Below the pieces are notes generated by a model, which was not told where the DNA came from, did no database searches, and saw only the letters and a program-made list of their open reading frames with translations. From Rhodospirillum sp. (lineage in GTDB: Bacteria > Pseudomonadota > Alphaproteobacteria > Dongiales > Dongiaceae), in NCBI GenBank assembly GCA_013822765.1, contig PNKY01000002.1, positions 496,001 through 560,000 on the forward strand: a stretch of 64,000 bases of DNA, given 5' to 3'. The first letter of the stretch is position 1; each line of letters begins with the position of its first letter. The position numbers and the translations under genes were made by a program. Of the stretch, positions 30,076 through 41,208 are shown piece after piece.

Positions 30076-31212
30076 ATGTCTCAAGATCCTTGGCTTTTGA
30101 CCCCCGGACCGCTCACCACCTCGATGAGCGTCAAGCAGTCGATGCTGCACGACTGGGGCTCCCGCGACGCAAAGTTCCTCGCCATCAACACCCGGATGCG
30201 GTCCCGACTGGTCGCCATGATCGGCGGCGAGGGCGCGTTTACCTGCGTTCCGATGCAGGGCTCCGGCACTTTCGCCGTCGAAGCCATGATCGGCGCCTTC
30301 GTCCCGCCGGCCGGCAAGCTGCTGGTCCTCATCAACGGCGCCTACGGCAAGCGCATCGCCAAGATCTGCGAATACTACAAGCGCGCGAGCGCCGTCCTGG
30401 AATGGGCCGAAGACCAGCCGGTCGATCCGGCGCGCGTCGCCAAGGCGCTGGCCGACGACGCGGCGATCACCCATGTCGCGGTCGTCCATTGCGAGACCAC
30501 CTCGGGCGTGCTCAATCCGATCGCCGAGGTTGCGCGCGTGGTTGCCGCTGCCGGCCGCAAGCTGCTGATCGATGCCATGAGCGCGTTCGGTGCGATCGCG
30601 CTCAGCAGCCAGGAGGTCCCGTTCGACGCAGTCGCAGCCTCGTCCAACAAATGCATCGAGGGTCTCCCCGGCCTGGGCTTCGTGCTGGCGCGCGTCGACG
30701 CGCTAAGGCAGTGCCAGGGCAACGCACCGTCGCTGTCGCTCGATCTCTACGAGCAGTGGCAGGCGCTGGAAAAGACCGGGCAATACCGCTTCACCCCGCC
30801 GATCCATTGCATCGTCGCGTTCGACCAGGCGCTGACCGAGCATGAGGAGGAGGGCGGGGTCGCCGGCCGCGGCGCGCGCTACCGCAACAACTGCAAGATC
30901 CTGGTGGACGGCATGCGCGCGCTCGGCTTCGAGACGCTGCTGCCCGACCAGCTGCAGGCGCCGATCATCGTCACCTTCCACATGCCGACCGATCCGCGCT
31001 TCGTATTCCAGACCTTCTATGACAAGCTGAAGGATCGCGGATATGTGATCTATCCGGGCAAGCTGACGGTCGCGGATTCCTTCCGCATCGGCTGCATCGG
31101 CCGCCTGGACGAAACTCACATGAAGGGCGCGCTCGCGGCGGTGCGCGCGGCGATGTCCGAAATGGGTGTCGCCAATGGCAGCCCGCGCCGCCAGGCCGCG
31201 AGTGCGGAGTAG
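30076..31212 (+). CDS. phnW: 2-aminoethylphosphonate--pyruvate transaminase
   Basis: LLTPGPLTTSMSVKQSMLHDWGSRDAKF...MQGSGTFAVEAMIG; class V aminotransferase, followed by phnA and phnY. Confidence 0.9.
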   Translation: MSQDPWLLTPGPLTTSMSVKQSMLHDWGSRDAKFLAINTRMRSRLVAMIGGEGAFTCVPMQGSGTFAVEAMIGAFVPPAGKLLVLINGAYGKRIAKICEYYKRASAVLEWAEDQPVDPARVAKALADDAAITHVAVVHCETTSGVLNPIAEVARVVAAAGRKLLIDAMSAFGAIALSSQEVPFDAVAASSNKCIEGLPGLGFVLARVDALRQCQGNAPSLSLDLYEQWQALEKTGQYRFTPPIHCIVAFDQALTEHEEEGGVAGRGARYRNNCKILVDGMRALGFETLLPDQLQAPIIVTFHMPTDPRFVFQTFYDKLKDRGYVIYPGKLTVADSFRIGCIGRLDETHMKGALAAVRAAMSEMGVANGSPRRQAASAE

Positions 31213-32466
<1,254 letters not shown>

Positions 32467-32474
32467 GAGTCCAC

Positions 32475-33908
32475 ATGGGCGTTCAAGTCCGCAGGGAACA
32501 TATGCGCGTCGCCACCGGTCCGGGGACCAGCGAGCGCCAGATCGACGTCTACAATCCCTACACCAACGAGATCTGCGGCACCGTGCCGAAGGCGAGCGTG
32601 GCCGATGTCGAGGCCGCGTTCCGCGTCGCCAACGCCTATCGCCCGGAGCTGTCGCGTTCGCAACGCTCTGAGATCCTGCGCAAGACCGCCGACCTGCTGG
32701 TCGCGCGCAAGCAGGAGATCGCGGAGCTGATCACCGCCGAATCCGGCTTGTGCCTCAAGGACACCATCTACGAAGTCGGCCGCGCCTACGACGTGTTCTT
32801 CCTGTCCTCGACCGCGGTCATCAAGGACGACGGCGAGATCTTCTCCTGCGACATCACCCCGCACGGCAAGAAGCGCAAGATCTTCACCCAGCGTGAGCCG
32901 CTGCAGGGTGTCATCACCGCCATCACGCCCTTCAATCACCCGCTGAACCAGGTCGCGCACAAGATCGCGCCGTCGATCGCCACCAACAACCGCATGGTGC
33001 TGAAGCCGTCGGAGAAGACGCCGCTCACAGCGCTGTTGCTGGCCGACATCCTCTATGAGGCCGGACTGCCGAAGGAGATGTTCCAGGTGGTGACCGGCGA
33101 TCCGCGCGAGATCGCAGACACCTTACTCACGCACCCGAATGTCGACGTCATCACCTTCACCGGCGGGGTCAAGATCGGCAAATACATCGCCGCGAACATG
33201 GGCTATCGCCGCGCCGTGCTCGAGCTGGGCGGCAACGATCCGCTGATCGTGATGGAAGACGCCGACCTGGAGGAGGCGACCAACCTCGCGGTCTACGGCT
33301 CCTACAAGAACAGCGGCCAGCGCTGCACTGCGGTCAAGCGCATGATCGTGCACGAAGCCATCGCCGATCGTTTTGCCGAACTGCTGGTCGAGAAGTCCAA
33401 AAAGGTGAAGTTCGGCGACCCGATGGACCCGAACGTCGACATGGGCGCCGTGATCGACGAGGAATCCGCGCGCTATTGCGAGGACATGGTGAACGATGCC
33501 GTCCGCGCCGGCGCCAAGCTGCTGCACGGCAACCAGCGCACGGGCGCGCTCTACGCCCCGACGGTTGTGGACCACGTCCCCTACGACTGCAAACTGGTGA
33601 AGTGGGAGACCTTCGGACCGGTCTCCCCCATCATCCGCTGCAAGGACATCGCCGACGCGATCCGTATTTCCAACTCCACGGTCTATGGCCTATCCTCCGG
33701 TATCTGCACCAACCGGTTCGACTACATCCAGCGCTTCATCAAGGAGCTGGTGGTCGGCACGGTGAACGTGCGGGAGGTGCCGGGCTACCGGATCGAGATG
33801 TCGCCGTTCGGCGGCATCAAGGACAGCGGCCTCGGCTACAAGGAAGGCGTGATCGAGGCCATGAAGGCCTTCACCAACGTCAAGACCTATTCACTGCCCT
33901 GGAGCTGA
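32475..33908 (+). CDS. phnY: Phosphonoacetaldehyde dehydrogenase
   Basis: Aldehyde dehydrogenase (VLELGGNDPLIV, NSGQRCTAVKR) located in the phosphonate operon. Confidence 0.85.
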   Translation: MGVQVRREHMRVATGPGTSERQIDVYNPYTNEICGTVPKASVADVEAAFRVANAYRPELSRSQRSEILRKTADLLVARKQEIAELITAESGLCLKDTIYEVGRAYDVFFLSSTAVIKDDGEIFSCDITPHGKKRKIFTQREPLQGVITAITPFNHPLNQVAHKIAPSIATNNRMVLKPSEKTPLTALLLADILYEAGLPKEMFQVVTGDPREIADTLLTHPNVDVITFTGGVKIGKYIAANMGYRRAVLELGGNDPLIVMEDADLEEATNLAVYGSYKNSGQRCTAVKRMIVHEAIADRFAELLVEKSKKVKFGDPMDPNVDMGAVIDEESARYCEDMVNDAVRAGAKLLHGNQRTGALYAPTVVDHVPYDCKLVKWETFGPVSPIIRCKDIADAIRISNSTVYGLSSGICTNRFDYIQRFIKELVVGTVNVREVPGYRIEMSPFGGIKDSGLGYKEGVIEAMKAFTNVKTYSLPWS

Positions 33909-33912
33909 TTGC

Positions 33913-35040
33913 ATGCGCATCGTGCTGGCTGAACCGGAGAAGGGCGGGTTGGCCGCCACCTGGAGCGACGGCACCACCAGCTTCTGGCCCGCCATCTGGC
34001 TGCGCGACCAGTGCGCCTGCCCGCAGTGCCGCCACCCGAGCGGCCAGCGCTTGTTCGAGATCGTCGACCTGCCGGAACAGCCGCAGATCGAGCGCATCGC
34101 GATGCAGACCGACGGCAACCTCCGCGTCACGTGGAAGGGAGAGGAGCATGTCTCCACCTACCTCGCCGCGTTCCTCTACGAACACAACCTGAAGACCCCG
34201 CCTGCCGCGCCGATCAGGCTATGGGGCGCCGATCTTGCAGACCTGCCGGAGGGCGACTGGCCGGCTGTGGCGCGCGATCCGGAATCCGAGTTGCGCTGGC
34301 TGGAGAGCTATCACAAGCACGGCTTCGGCCTGCTGCGCAACGTGCCGGTGCGGCCGGGCATGGTGGCCGAGGTCGGCGACCGGCTCGGCTTCGTGCGCAC
34401 CACGAACTACGGCAAGCTGTTCGACGTCATTTCGGTGCCCGACCCAAACAACCTCGCGAACACCGCGCTCGGCCTCGGCGTGCACAGCGACAATCCCTAT
34501 CGCGACCCGACCCCTGGTGTGCAGCTGCTGCATTGCCTGGTGTCCGATGCGCCGGGCGGCGATTCGCTCCTGGTTGACGGCTTCGCCGGTGCGGAGCAGT
34601 TGCGCCAATGGGCGCCGGAGCAGTTCGAGCTGCTGACCCGTGTCCCCGCCAACTTCCGCTTCGCCGACAAGGATGCCGACCTGCAGACCCGCACGCCGCT
34701 GATCTCAGTCGACTTCGAAGGGCGGCTGACCGCGGTGCATTTCAACAACCGTTCCTTCGCCGGCATCGATGTGCCGGTCGAGCTGGTCGAGCCGTGGTAC
34801 GAGGCCTACCGCAACTTCGCGCAGATCCTGAAACAGCCGGAGCGCGAGCTGATCTTCCGCCTGGCACCCGGCGATCTGCTGGTGATGCAGAACGAGCGCG
34901 CGTTGCATGGCCGCACCGCCTTCGACGCCAATCTCGGCCGCCGGCATCTGCAAGGCTGCTACGTCGACAAGGACGGGCTCGAGAGCCGCATGCGCGTGCT
35001 GCGCCGCCAGGTGGCGAAGGCCCAGGCGGCGGCGCAATGA
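33913..35040 (+). CDS. TmpA/PhnY*-like Fe(II)/2-oxoglutarate-dependent phosphonate dioxygenase (gamma-butyrobetaine hydroxylase-like)
   Basis: N-terminal Zn domain WLRDQCACPQCRHPSGQR; HSD (VHSDNPYRDPTPG) and ALHGRTAF iron-ligand motifs; followed by HD oxygenase. Confidence 0.8.
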   Translation: MRIVLAEPEKGGLAATWSDGTTSFWPAIWLRDQCACPQCRHPSGQRLFEIVDLPEQPQIERIAMQTDGNLRVTWKGEEHVSTYLAAFLYEHNLKTPPAAPIRLWGADLADLPEGDWPAVARDPESELRWLESYHKHGFGLLRNVPVRPGMVAEVGDRLGFVRTTNYGKLFDVISVPDPNNLANTALGLGVHSDNPYRDPTPGVQLLHCLVSDAPGGDSLLVDGFAGAEQLRQWAPEQFELLTRVPANFRFADKDADLQTRTPLISVDFEGRLTAVHFNNRSFAGIDVPVELVEPWYEAYRNFAQILKQPERELIFRLAPGDLLVMQNERALHGRTAFDANLGRRHLQGCYVDKDGLESRMRVLRRQVAKAQAAAQ

Positions 35041-35576
35041 GCGCGCTCGCTGAGATCCGCGCCGCGTTTGCGCGCCGTGGCGTCGAGACCTACGGCGAGG
35101 GTGTCTCGCAGCTGGAGCACGCACTGCAATGCGCCGCGTGTGCCGAGCGCGACGGGGCGAGCGCTGCGCTGATCGCGGCGACGTTGCTGCACGACATCGG
35201 CCATCTGGTGCACGACCTGCCGGTCGACATCGCCGACCAGGGCATCGATGCGCAGCATGAGAGCCTCGGCTCCGCGTTCCTGTCGCAGTATTTCGGCCCC
35301 GATGTGACCGAGCCGGTGCGGCTGCACGTCGCCGCCAAGCGCTATCTCGCGACCACCGAGCCCGGCTATTTCGAGCTGCTGTCACCCGCCTCGGTGCAGA
35401 GCCTGCATCTGCAGGGCGGCCTCATGAAGGCGGACGAGAGTACCCGTTTCGCAACCGAGCGCTACGCCGAGGACGCCGTGAAGCTCCGCCGTTGGGACGA
35501 CGAGGGCAAGATCGTCGGCGCCAAGACTCCCGACCTGGTGCATTTCGAGCGCTACGTCTCCGCCGCACTCCGCTAA
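35037..35576 (+). CDS. TmpB/PhnZ-like HD-domain mixed-valent di-iron oxygenase (phosphonate degradation)
   Basis: YGEGVSQLEHALQCA...LLHDIGHL; start overlaps the dioxygenase stop. Confidence 0.85.
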   Translation: MSALAEIRAAFARRGVETYGEGVSQLEHALQCAACAERDGASAALIAATLLHDIGHLVHDLPVDIADQGIDAQHESLGSAFLSQYFGPDVTEPVRLHVAAKRYLATTEPGYFELLSPASVQSLHLQGGLMKADESTRFATERYAEDAVKLRRWDDEGKIVGAKTPDLVHFERYVSAALR

Positions 35577-35787
35577 CCTCACACGCTGCGCGGGTAGTTC
35601 CCCCGACAAGCGCGATCCGTAGCTGCAAGTACAGAAAGTGGACTGAAAGACTGAGCTTGCACTGCAATTGCCGCTGTTCGGCAGATGGTTGTGCGTCGCC
35701 GATACAGATCCTGAACTGGAACCCGGCCCCGATTCAGCCCGACTCTCATCCGGTCAAATGCAACTCACTGGCTGAAGGGGGAAGGGC

Positions 35788-36162
35788 ATGACCAAGTCTC
35801 TGTACGAGCGTCTCGGCGGTGCAGCCGGCATCTCTGCGTTGGTGGACGACATCGTCGAAGCGCATATGGCCAATCCGCGGATCAAGTCGCGCTTCCTACC
35901 GTATCGCGAGGACTCCAAGCGTTTGGCCGATGTAAAGAAGCATCTTCGAGACTTTCTGGGCATGGGCAGCGGCGGGCCGGAACAGTACAGCGGCCGGAGC
36001 ATGCCGAGCACGCATCGCGGCATGAACATCAGCGCAGAAGAGTACATGGCCGCGGTGGACGACATCCTGGCCACCCTCGACAAGCACCGCATTGATGAGC
36101 AAACCCGCAAGGACGTGCTGGCGATTGCCTATTCGCTGAAAGGCGAAATCCTTCACGCCTGA
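35788..36162 (+). CDS. Truncated hemoglobin (group I-like)
   Basis: SLYERLGGAAGISALVDDIVEAHMANPRIKSRF...HLRDFLGMGSGGPEQYSGRSMPSTHRGMNI. Confidence 0.85.
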   Translation: MTKSLYERLGGAAGISALVDDIVEAHMANPRIKSRFLPYREDSKRLADVKKHLRDFLGMGSGGPEQYSGRSMPSTHRGMNISAEEYMAAVDDILATLDKHRIDEQTRKDVLAIAYSLKGEILHA

Positions 36163-36392
36163 AAGGCGGCGTCCGTCGCCCGGGAGCGGGAGTATCTCCC
36201 TCGCTCCAGGGGGCTGGCGTCGCCCAATGCCGGGCGTATACTCAAGGCAAGACTGGTCGCGGCGTCTGCCCGACCGTTGTCTGACTTGGGCAAGCGCCGC
36301 ACGCGGCAGGGCCCGTGCTGGCAGTCCATCGATGATGCGGCCTTGAGCAGCGTCGACGGCCTCTCGAACCAGCAGCGTTCGGAGGAAACACC

Positions 36393-37292
36393 ATGGCTCA
36401 GACGATCCGTAATCCCGTCGAATGGGTGGTGGACGAGCTGCGCGAAGTGGCCGGCGGCCTCGGCCAGGCGAGCCGCTCGGTCCAGCACACCTCGACCCAC
36501 CTGTTCTCGCGCCCCCTTGCGGTCAGCCACATCACCGTCGCCGACCTCAAGGACGTGCTGGCGAAGGGATTCGACGATTTCATGGCCTACCGGACCGACA
36601 TCATTTTCCTGATCGCGGTCTATCCGATCATCTCGCTAGTCGTCATCGCGGCGTCGTTCCGCTACGAACTCCTCCCGCTGGTCTTCCCGCTGGTGTCCGG
36701 CTCGGCGATCCTCGGCCCGTTCGTCGGTGTGTTCCTCTACGAGATGAGCCGGCGACGCGAGATCAACATCCAGCGCCATCATGTTGACAGCCACAGCTGG
36801 GCCAATGCCGTCAGCGTCGTGCGCGCGCGCAACTTCGGCAAGATCATGCTGCTCGGCATGATGCTGGTCGCGCTCTATACGGTGTGGCTGGTGTGCGCCT
36901 GGGGCATCTATCAGGCGACGCAGGGCCCGACGACGGCGGAAAGCGTGGGTCGCTTCATCAACGACCTGTTCCTGACTCAGGCCGGATGGTGGCTGATCAT
37001 CGTCGGCTGCGGCGTTGGCTTCCTGTTCGCGGTTGCGGCCCTCGTCACCACGGTGGTCGCGTTTCCGCTGCTGCTCGATCGTGATGTCGGTTTGGGCACG
37101 GCTGTTCTCACCTCGATCCGGGCCGCGCGCGCCAATCCGGGTCCGATCGCCGCGTGGGGGCTGATCGTGGCGGGGGGCCTGATCCTGGGCGCGATCCCGC
37201 TCGCCATCGGCCTGGTGATCGTGATGCCGGTGCTGTGTCACGCCACCTGGCATCTCTACCGCAAGCTGGTGCCGCGCCAGCACGACGCCTAA
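36393..37292 (+). CDS. DUF2189-type integral membrane protein
   Basis: VADLKDVLAKGFDDFMAYRTDIIFLIAVYPIISLV...SGSAILGPFVGVFLYEMSRRRE. Confidence 0.8.
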   Translation: MAQTIRNPVEWVVDELREVAGGLGQASRSVQHTSTHLFSRPLAVSHITVADLKDVLAKGFDDFMAYRTDIIFLIAVYPIISLVVIAASFRYELLPLVFPLVSGSAILGPFVGVFLYEMSRRREINIQRHHVDSHSWANAVSVVRARNFGKIMLLGMMLVALYTVWLVCAWGIYQATQGPTTAESVGRFINDLFLTQAGWWLIIVGCGVGFLFAVAALVTTVVAFPLLLDRDVGLGTAVLTSIRAARANPGPIAAWGLIVAGGLILGAIPLAIGLVIVMPVLCHATWHLYRKLVPRQHDA

Positions 37293-37335
37293 CGACTCAT
37301 TGACACCTCGAACGTGGCTGCCCGAGAGTGCGGCC

Positions 37336-38094
37336 ATGTTCGAGGATCTCAAAGGGCGCGTCGCGCTCGTCACGGGCGGAGCCACCGGCATCGGCGGTGC
37401 GATCTCCGCCGCCTTCGGCGCGGCCGGCATGGCGGTCGCGGTTCACTATCATGCGGGCGGCGAAGCGGCGGAGGGCGTCGCGGACCAGATTCGCCGCGCC
37501 GGCGGCCAGGCACTCCTGCTCCAGAGCGACATCACCGAATCCAAGGCGGCGGAAGACCTGGTTCGCCGCACCGTGGAGAAGTTGGGAAAGCTGGACGTGC
37601 TGGTGAACAATGCCGGCGGCATGGTGGCCCGGCGGCCAGTCGAGACGCTCGACGATGAGTTCTTCGACGCGGTGATCGACCTCAACGTGCGACAGCTGGT
37701 TCACGCCTGCAGGGCAGGGGCTGCCGCGATGACGCCCGGCGGCTCAATCATCAACGTCAGCTCGATTTCGGCGCGCACTGGCGGCTCGCCGGGGTCGAGC
37801 ATCTATAGCGGCGCCAAGGCATTCGTCTCGACCTTCACCCGTTCGCTCGCGCGTGAGTTGGCGCCGCGGAACATCCGTGTCAACGCGCTGTCGCCCGGAA
37901 CCATCGCGACGGCGTTCCACGAGCGGCATTCGACGCCGGAAAAACTGGAGGCGACGCGCAAGTCGATCCCGCTGGCCCGCCTGGGCCGCGCCGAGGATTG
38001 CGCCGGCACCGCGCTGTATCTCGCATCCGATGCACTATCCGGCTATGTCACCGGCCAGGTGATCGAAGTGAATGGCGGGCAGTTCATGGGTTGA
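37336..38094 (+). CDS. Short-chain dehydrogenase/reductase
   Basis: MFEDLKGRVALVTGGATGIGGAIS...YSGAKAFVSTFTRSLAREL, SDR TGxxxGIG and YxxxK. Confidence 0.9.
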   Translation: MFEDLKGRVALVTGGATGIGGAISAAFGAAGMAVAVHYHAGGEAAEGVADQIRRAGGQALLLQSDITESKAAEDLVRRTVEKLGKLDVLVNNAGGMVARRPVETLDDEFFDAVIDLNVRQLVHACRAGAAAMTPGGSIINVSSISARTGGSPGSSIYSGAKAFVSTFTRSLARELAPRNIRVNALSPGTIATAFHERHSTPEKLEATRKSIPLARLGRAEDCAGTALYLASDALSGYVTGQVIEVNGGQFMG

Positions 38095-38131
38095 ACCGCC
38101 CGCCACCAGCACTGACTACCATTGCCTATCG

Positions 38132-38533
38132 TCAGAATGCGTCGCCAATCTCGTCGCCGACCTCGTCGATCTCATCGCCGGCTTCATCCGCGGCGTTGTC
38201 AATCTCGTCGCCGGCCTCATCGGCCGCTTCGCTGATCTCGTCGCCGGCTTCATCGGCGGTATTTTCGGCGCTCGCGCCGACTTCGTCGCCGAAGTTATCG
38301 CCATTGTCTGCGTCTGCGCGCTCAGCCGCCTGCGATCGATCGGAGTTCGATTGATCGATGCGACCCTTTTCATCGACGCGGTTGCCGTCTTCCAGGCGCA
38401 TCTGCTCCTGCGTGCAGAGCGCACCCTGACCGGTGCAGCTGTAGCCCTGCTCATATCGGTCCGGTAGCGCAAGTGCCGGCGTCGCCAAAGCAATCGCCGC
38501 CACGGATCCCATCAATATCGCTGATCTCATCAT
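38132..38533 (-). CDS. Secreted acidic repeat protein
   Basis: MMRSAILMGSVAAIALATPALA signal peptide; C-terminal (A)DEAGDEI repeats. Confidence 0.6.
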   Translation of the reverse strand: MMRSAILMGSVAAIALATPALALPDRYEQGYSCTGQGALCTQEQMRLEDGNRVDEKGRIDQSNSDRSQAAERADADNGDNFGDEVGASAENTADEAGDEISEAADEAGDEIDNAADEAGDEIDEVGDEIGDAF

Positions 38534-38659
38534 TCCACTCCTTCCGAAGTTGCCGACCATCCTGAACAGATGGCCGCGGCGAAGATTCCGTGAAGGAACG
38601 CGCAATCGGAGGGAACGTATGACAGCGGAGGTTGTTTACGCGCCTCGCGGGGAGATTGT

Positions 38660-39151
38660 TTACGCGGCCTCACGGCCGGTGCGGCAGGCCGAGCACAGGC
38701 CCTGCGCCTCGATGGTGAGGCGGTTCAGCGAGAATCCGGACTGGTGGGCGCTCGCTTCGACCGCCTGCGTGATGGCTGGATCGTTCAATTCGACCGCCGC
38801 CTTGCACGACGTGCAGATCAGGAACTGCGAGATGTGCCGTTCTTCCGGCCGGTCGCAGCCGACGAAGGCGTTGAGGCTCTCGATCTTGTGCACCAGCCCC
38901 TGGTCCAGCAGGAACTCCAGCGCACGATAGACGGTGGGTGGCGCCGCGGCGCGGTCGTCCGCCGCGCGCAGCAGGTCCATGATCGCATAGGCGCCGATCG
39001 GCGCATGGCTGTCCCACACCAGCTCCAGCACCCGCCGGCGCAGCGGGGTCATGCGCGCGCCGCGCTCGGCGCAGACGGTCTCCGCCCTGCTCAAGGCATC
39101 GTCGATGCAATGGCGGTGATCATGAGGATGCAGGGCTTGCGGCGCGTTCAT
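38660..39151 (-). CDS. Fur-family transcriptional regulator (Zur-like)
   Basis: RMTPLRRRVLELVWDSHAPIGAYAIMDLLR...PPTVYRALEFLLDQGLVHKIESLNAFVGC...FLICTSCKAAVEL. Confidence 0.85.
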   Translation of the reverse strand: MNAPQALHPHDHRHCIDDALSRAETVCAERGARMTPLRRRVLELVWDSHAPIGAYAIMDLLRAADDRAAAPPTVYRALEFLLDQGLVHKIESLNAFVGCDRPEERHISQFLICTSCKAAVELNDPAITQAVEASAHQSGFSLNRLTIEAQGLCSACRTGREAA

Positions 39152-39482
39152 CCGGGCGAATCCGTCGGGTTGATGGCCGGAGTATAAGGGTCGGGCGGCC
39201 AATGGGCGAGGGGGGCCAGCCAGGGGTGTACGCTGGAGCCAGGCATTTATAACACTGAAGTGATGTTGTTTTTGTGTTGGGCATTTCGTGGTTCAGCAAT
39301 ACATTGAAATACATTGAATATAACGAGATTTGATGCGTAGCAGGTCGGCCGAATTTCGCCGTGCTCATGCGGGCATTACAAATTCACACTGTAAAATAGA
39401 ATTGACTTGGAGGGATGTCTGACCTAACTAGTCGGAAAAGGCGCACGCTAGGCGTCTTTCCACGAATCTGGGTGTGGATTAG

Positions 39483-40880
39483 ATGCGCAGCTTTCCACTG
39501 TTCCTGAAGCTCGAGGGCCGGCCGGTCCTGCTGGTCGGCGCGGGCAGCGCCGCGGCGGCCAAGCTGCGCCTGCTCGGCTCGGCCGGGGCGCGCGTCGCCG
39601 TCGTTGCTCAGTCGCCATCTGCCGACCTGCTTGCCGCTGTGGCCGACACGCGCGCCGAGCTCGTTCGTGACGCGCTCACGCCGCAGCTTTTTGCGTCGGC
39701 CGAACTGGTGTTCGGTGCGACCGGCAACGAAGCCGATGATCGCGCCGTCGCGGAGCAGGCGCACGCAGCCGGCAAGCTGGTCAACATCGTCGACCGGCCG
39801 GAGCTCAGCGACTTCACCATGCCGGCGATCGTCGATCGCGGCGACATCGTCGTAGCCGTCTCCACGCATGGCGCATCGCCGGTGCTGGCGCAGCGTGTGC
39901 GCGCGGCGATCGAGAGCGTGTTGCCGCCCGGCCTCGGCCGCTTGTCGCAGTTCGCGCAGCGCTTCCGCACAGCCATTCAATCGCGTATCGGCGAGAATGC
40001 CGCGCGCCGCCGTTTCTGGAACCAGGTGCTGAGCGGCCCCATCGCCGCCGCCGTTCTCGCGGGCGACGAGAAGCGCGCCACCCGCGACCTGATCCGTGCC
40101 GTCAATCGCGGCGAGCCGAAGGCCGAGACCGGCCGCGTCTCGCTGGTGGGCGCTGGCCCCGGCGATCCGGAGCTGCTGACCCTGCGCGCGGCCCGTGCGC
40201 TGCGCGAGGCGGACGTCATCGTCTATGACAAGCTGGTCGATCCAGCGGTGCTGGAATACGCGCGGCGCGATGCCCGGCGTGTGTTCGTCGGCAAGAGCAA
40301 GAGCGACCACACGCTCCCGCAAGCTGAGATCAATGCGCTGCTGGTGGCGGAGGCGAGATCCGGCCGTCACGTCGTGCGCCTCAAGGGCGGCGATCCGTTC
40401 GTGTTCGGCCGTGGCGGCGAAGAGCTCGATGTCTTGGTGGCCGAAGGCGTCCGGGTCGAGGTGGTGCCGGGCATCACCGCGGCGACCGGCTGCGCGGCCT
40501 ATGCCGGCTTCCCGCTCACACATCGCGATCACGCCTCGAGCGTGGTGTTCGTCAGCGGCCAATCCAAGGACGGGGTGTCCGATCTCGATTGGCGCGCGCT
40601 CGCCAATCCGCGCCAGACCATCGTGGTCTACATGGGCGTGAGCGCCGCGGGCGAGGTCGCCGGCAAGCTGATCGAAGCCGGTCTCGGCGCTTCGACGCCG
40701 ATCGCGATCGTGGAAAACGGCACGCGGTGGGACCAGCGCGTGATCAAGGGCGAATTGCAGCAAGCCGCGGACCTGATCCGCCAGCATGGCGTGGCGGGTC
40801 CCGCGCTGCTGGTGATCGGCGAGGTGACGCGCGCGGCGGAAGCCGGCGTGCGCGCCGAGCTCAAGGCCGCGGCGGAGTAG
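39483..40880 (+). CDS. cysG: Siroheme synthase (uroporphyrinogen-III methyltransferase/precorrin-2 dehydrogenase/ferrochelatase)
   Basis: MRSFPLFLKLEGRPVLLVGAGSAAAAK...SLVGAGPGDPELLTLRAARALREADVIVYDKLV. Confidence 0.95.
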   Translation: MRSFPLFLKLEGRPVLLVGAGSAAAAKLRLLGSAGARVAVVAQSPSADLLAAVADTRAELVRDALTPQLFASAELVFGATGNEADDRAVAEQAHAAGKLVNIVDRPELSDFTMPAIVDRGDIVVAVSTHGASPVLAQRVRAAIESVLPPGLGRLSQFAQRFRTAIQSRIGENAARRRFWNQVLSGPIAAAVLAGDEKRATRDLIRAVNRGEPKAETGRVSLVGAGPGDPELLTLRAARALREADVIVYDKLVDPAVLEYARRDARRVFVGKSKSDHTLPQAEINALLVAEARSGRHVVRLKGGDPFVFGRGGEELDVLVAEGVRVEVVPGITAATGCAAYAGFPLTHRDHASSVVFVSGQSKDGVSDLDWRALANPRQTIVVYMGVSAAGEVAGKLIEAGLGASTPIAIVENGTRWDQRVIKGELQQAADLIRQHGVAGPALLVIGEVTRAAEAGVRAELKAAAE

Positions 40881-40887
40881 GGACGAG

Positions 40888-41202
40888 ATGGCAATCGCAC
40901 CGCAGATGGTCACCGCCAACCGCCTGTCCGATGGCGCGGTGGTCTATTACACCGAGGCCAAGAGCTGGTCGGAGAATTTCGTCGACGGCGCCGTGTGGCC
41001 CGACAAGGACAGCGCCGACGGCGCGCTCGTTGCCAGCGAGGACGCAGTGAAGGCGCGTCTGGTCGTCGGCCCGTACCTGTTCGACGTGGCCGTCACCGAA
41101 GCCGGCCTGAAGCCCATTGGCGCGCGCGAGCGGATCCGCGCCGACCACAAGCCGACCTTCGAGCCCGACCAGGGTTCGTGGACCGGCCCGATTGCGGAAT
41201 AG
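40888..41202 (+). CDS. DUF2849 protein
   Basis: MAIAPQMVTANRLSDGAVVYYTEAKSWSENFVDGAVW; located between cysG and cysI as commonly in alphaproteobacteria. Confidence 0.8.
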   Translation: MAIAPQMVTANRLSDGAVVYYTEAKSWSENFVDGAVWPDKDSADGALVASEDAVKARLVVGPYLFDVAVTEAGLKPIGARERIRADHKPTFEPDQGSWTGPIAE

Positions 41203-41208
41203 TATAGC

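Noticed and set aside
38150-38280. Possible CRISPR-like array from repeated motif
   Set aside because: Repeats are contiguous, degenerate and coding, with no spacers and no cas genes
38072-38467. Plus-strand hydrophobic repeat ORF (LVAGFIGG repeats)
   Set aside because: Antisense of the signal-peptide-bearing acidic repeat protein; its initial segment overlaps the SDR gene end
39230-39480. AT-rich region upstream of cysG as a Zur box or foreign insertion
   Set aside because: Only a weak imperfect palindrome (aacactgaagtgatgtt); insufficient to call a regulator site
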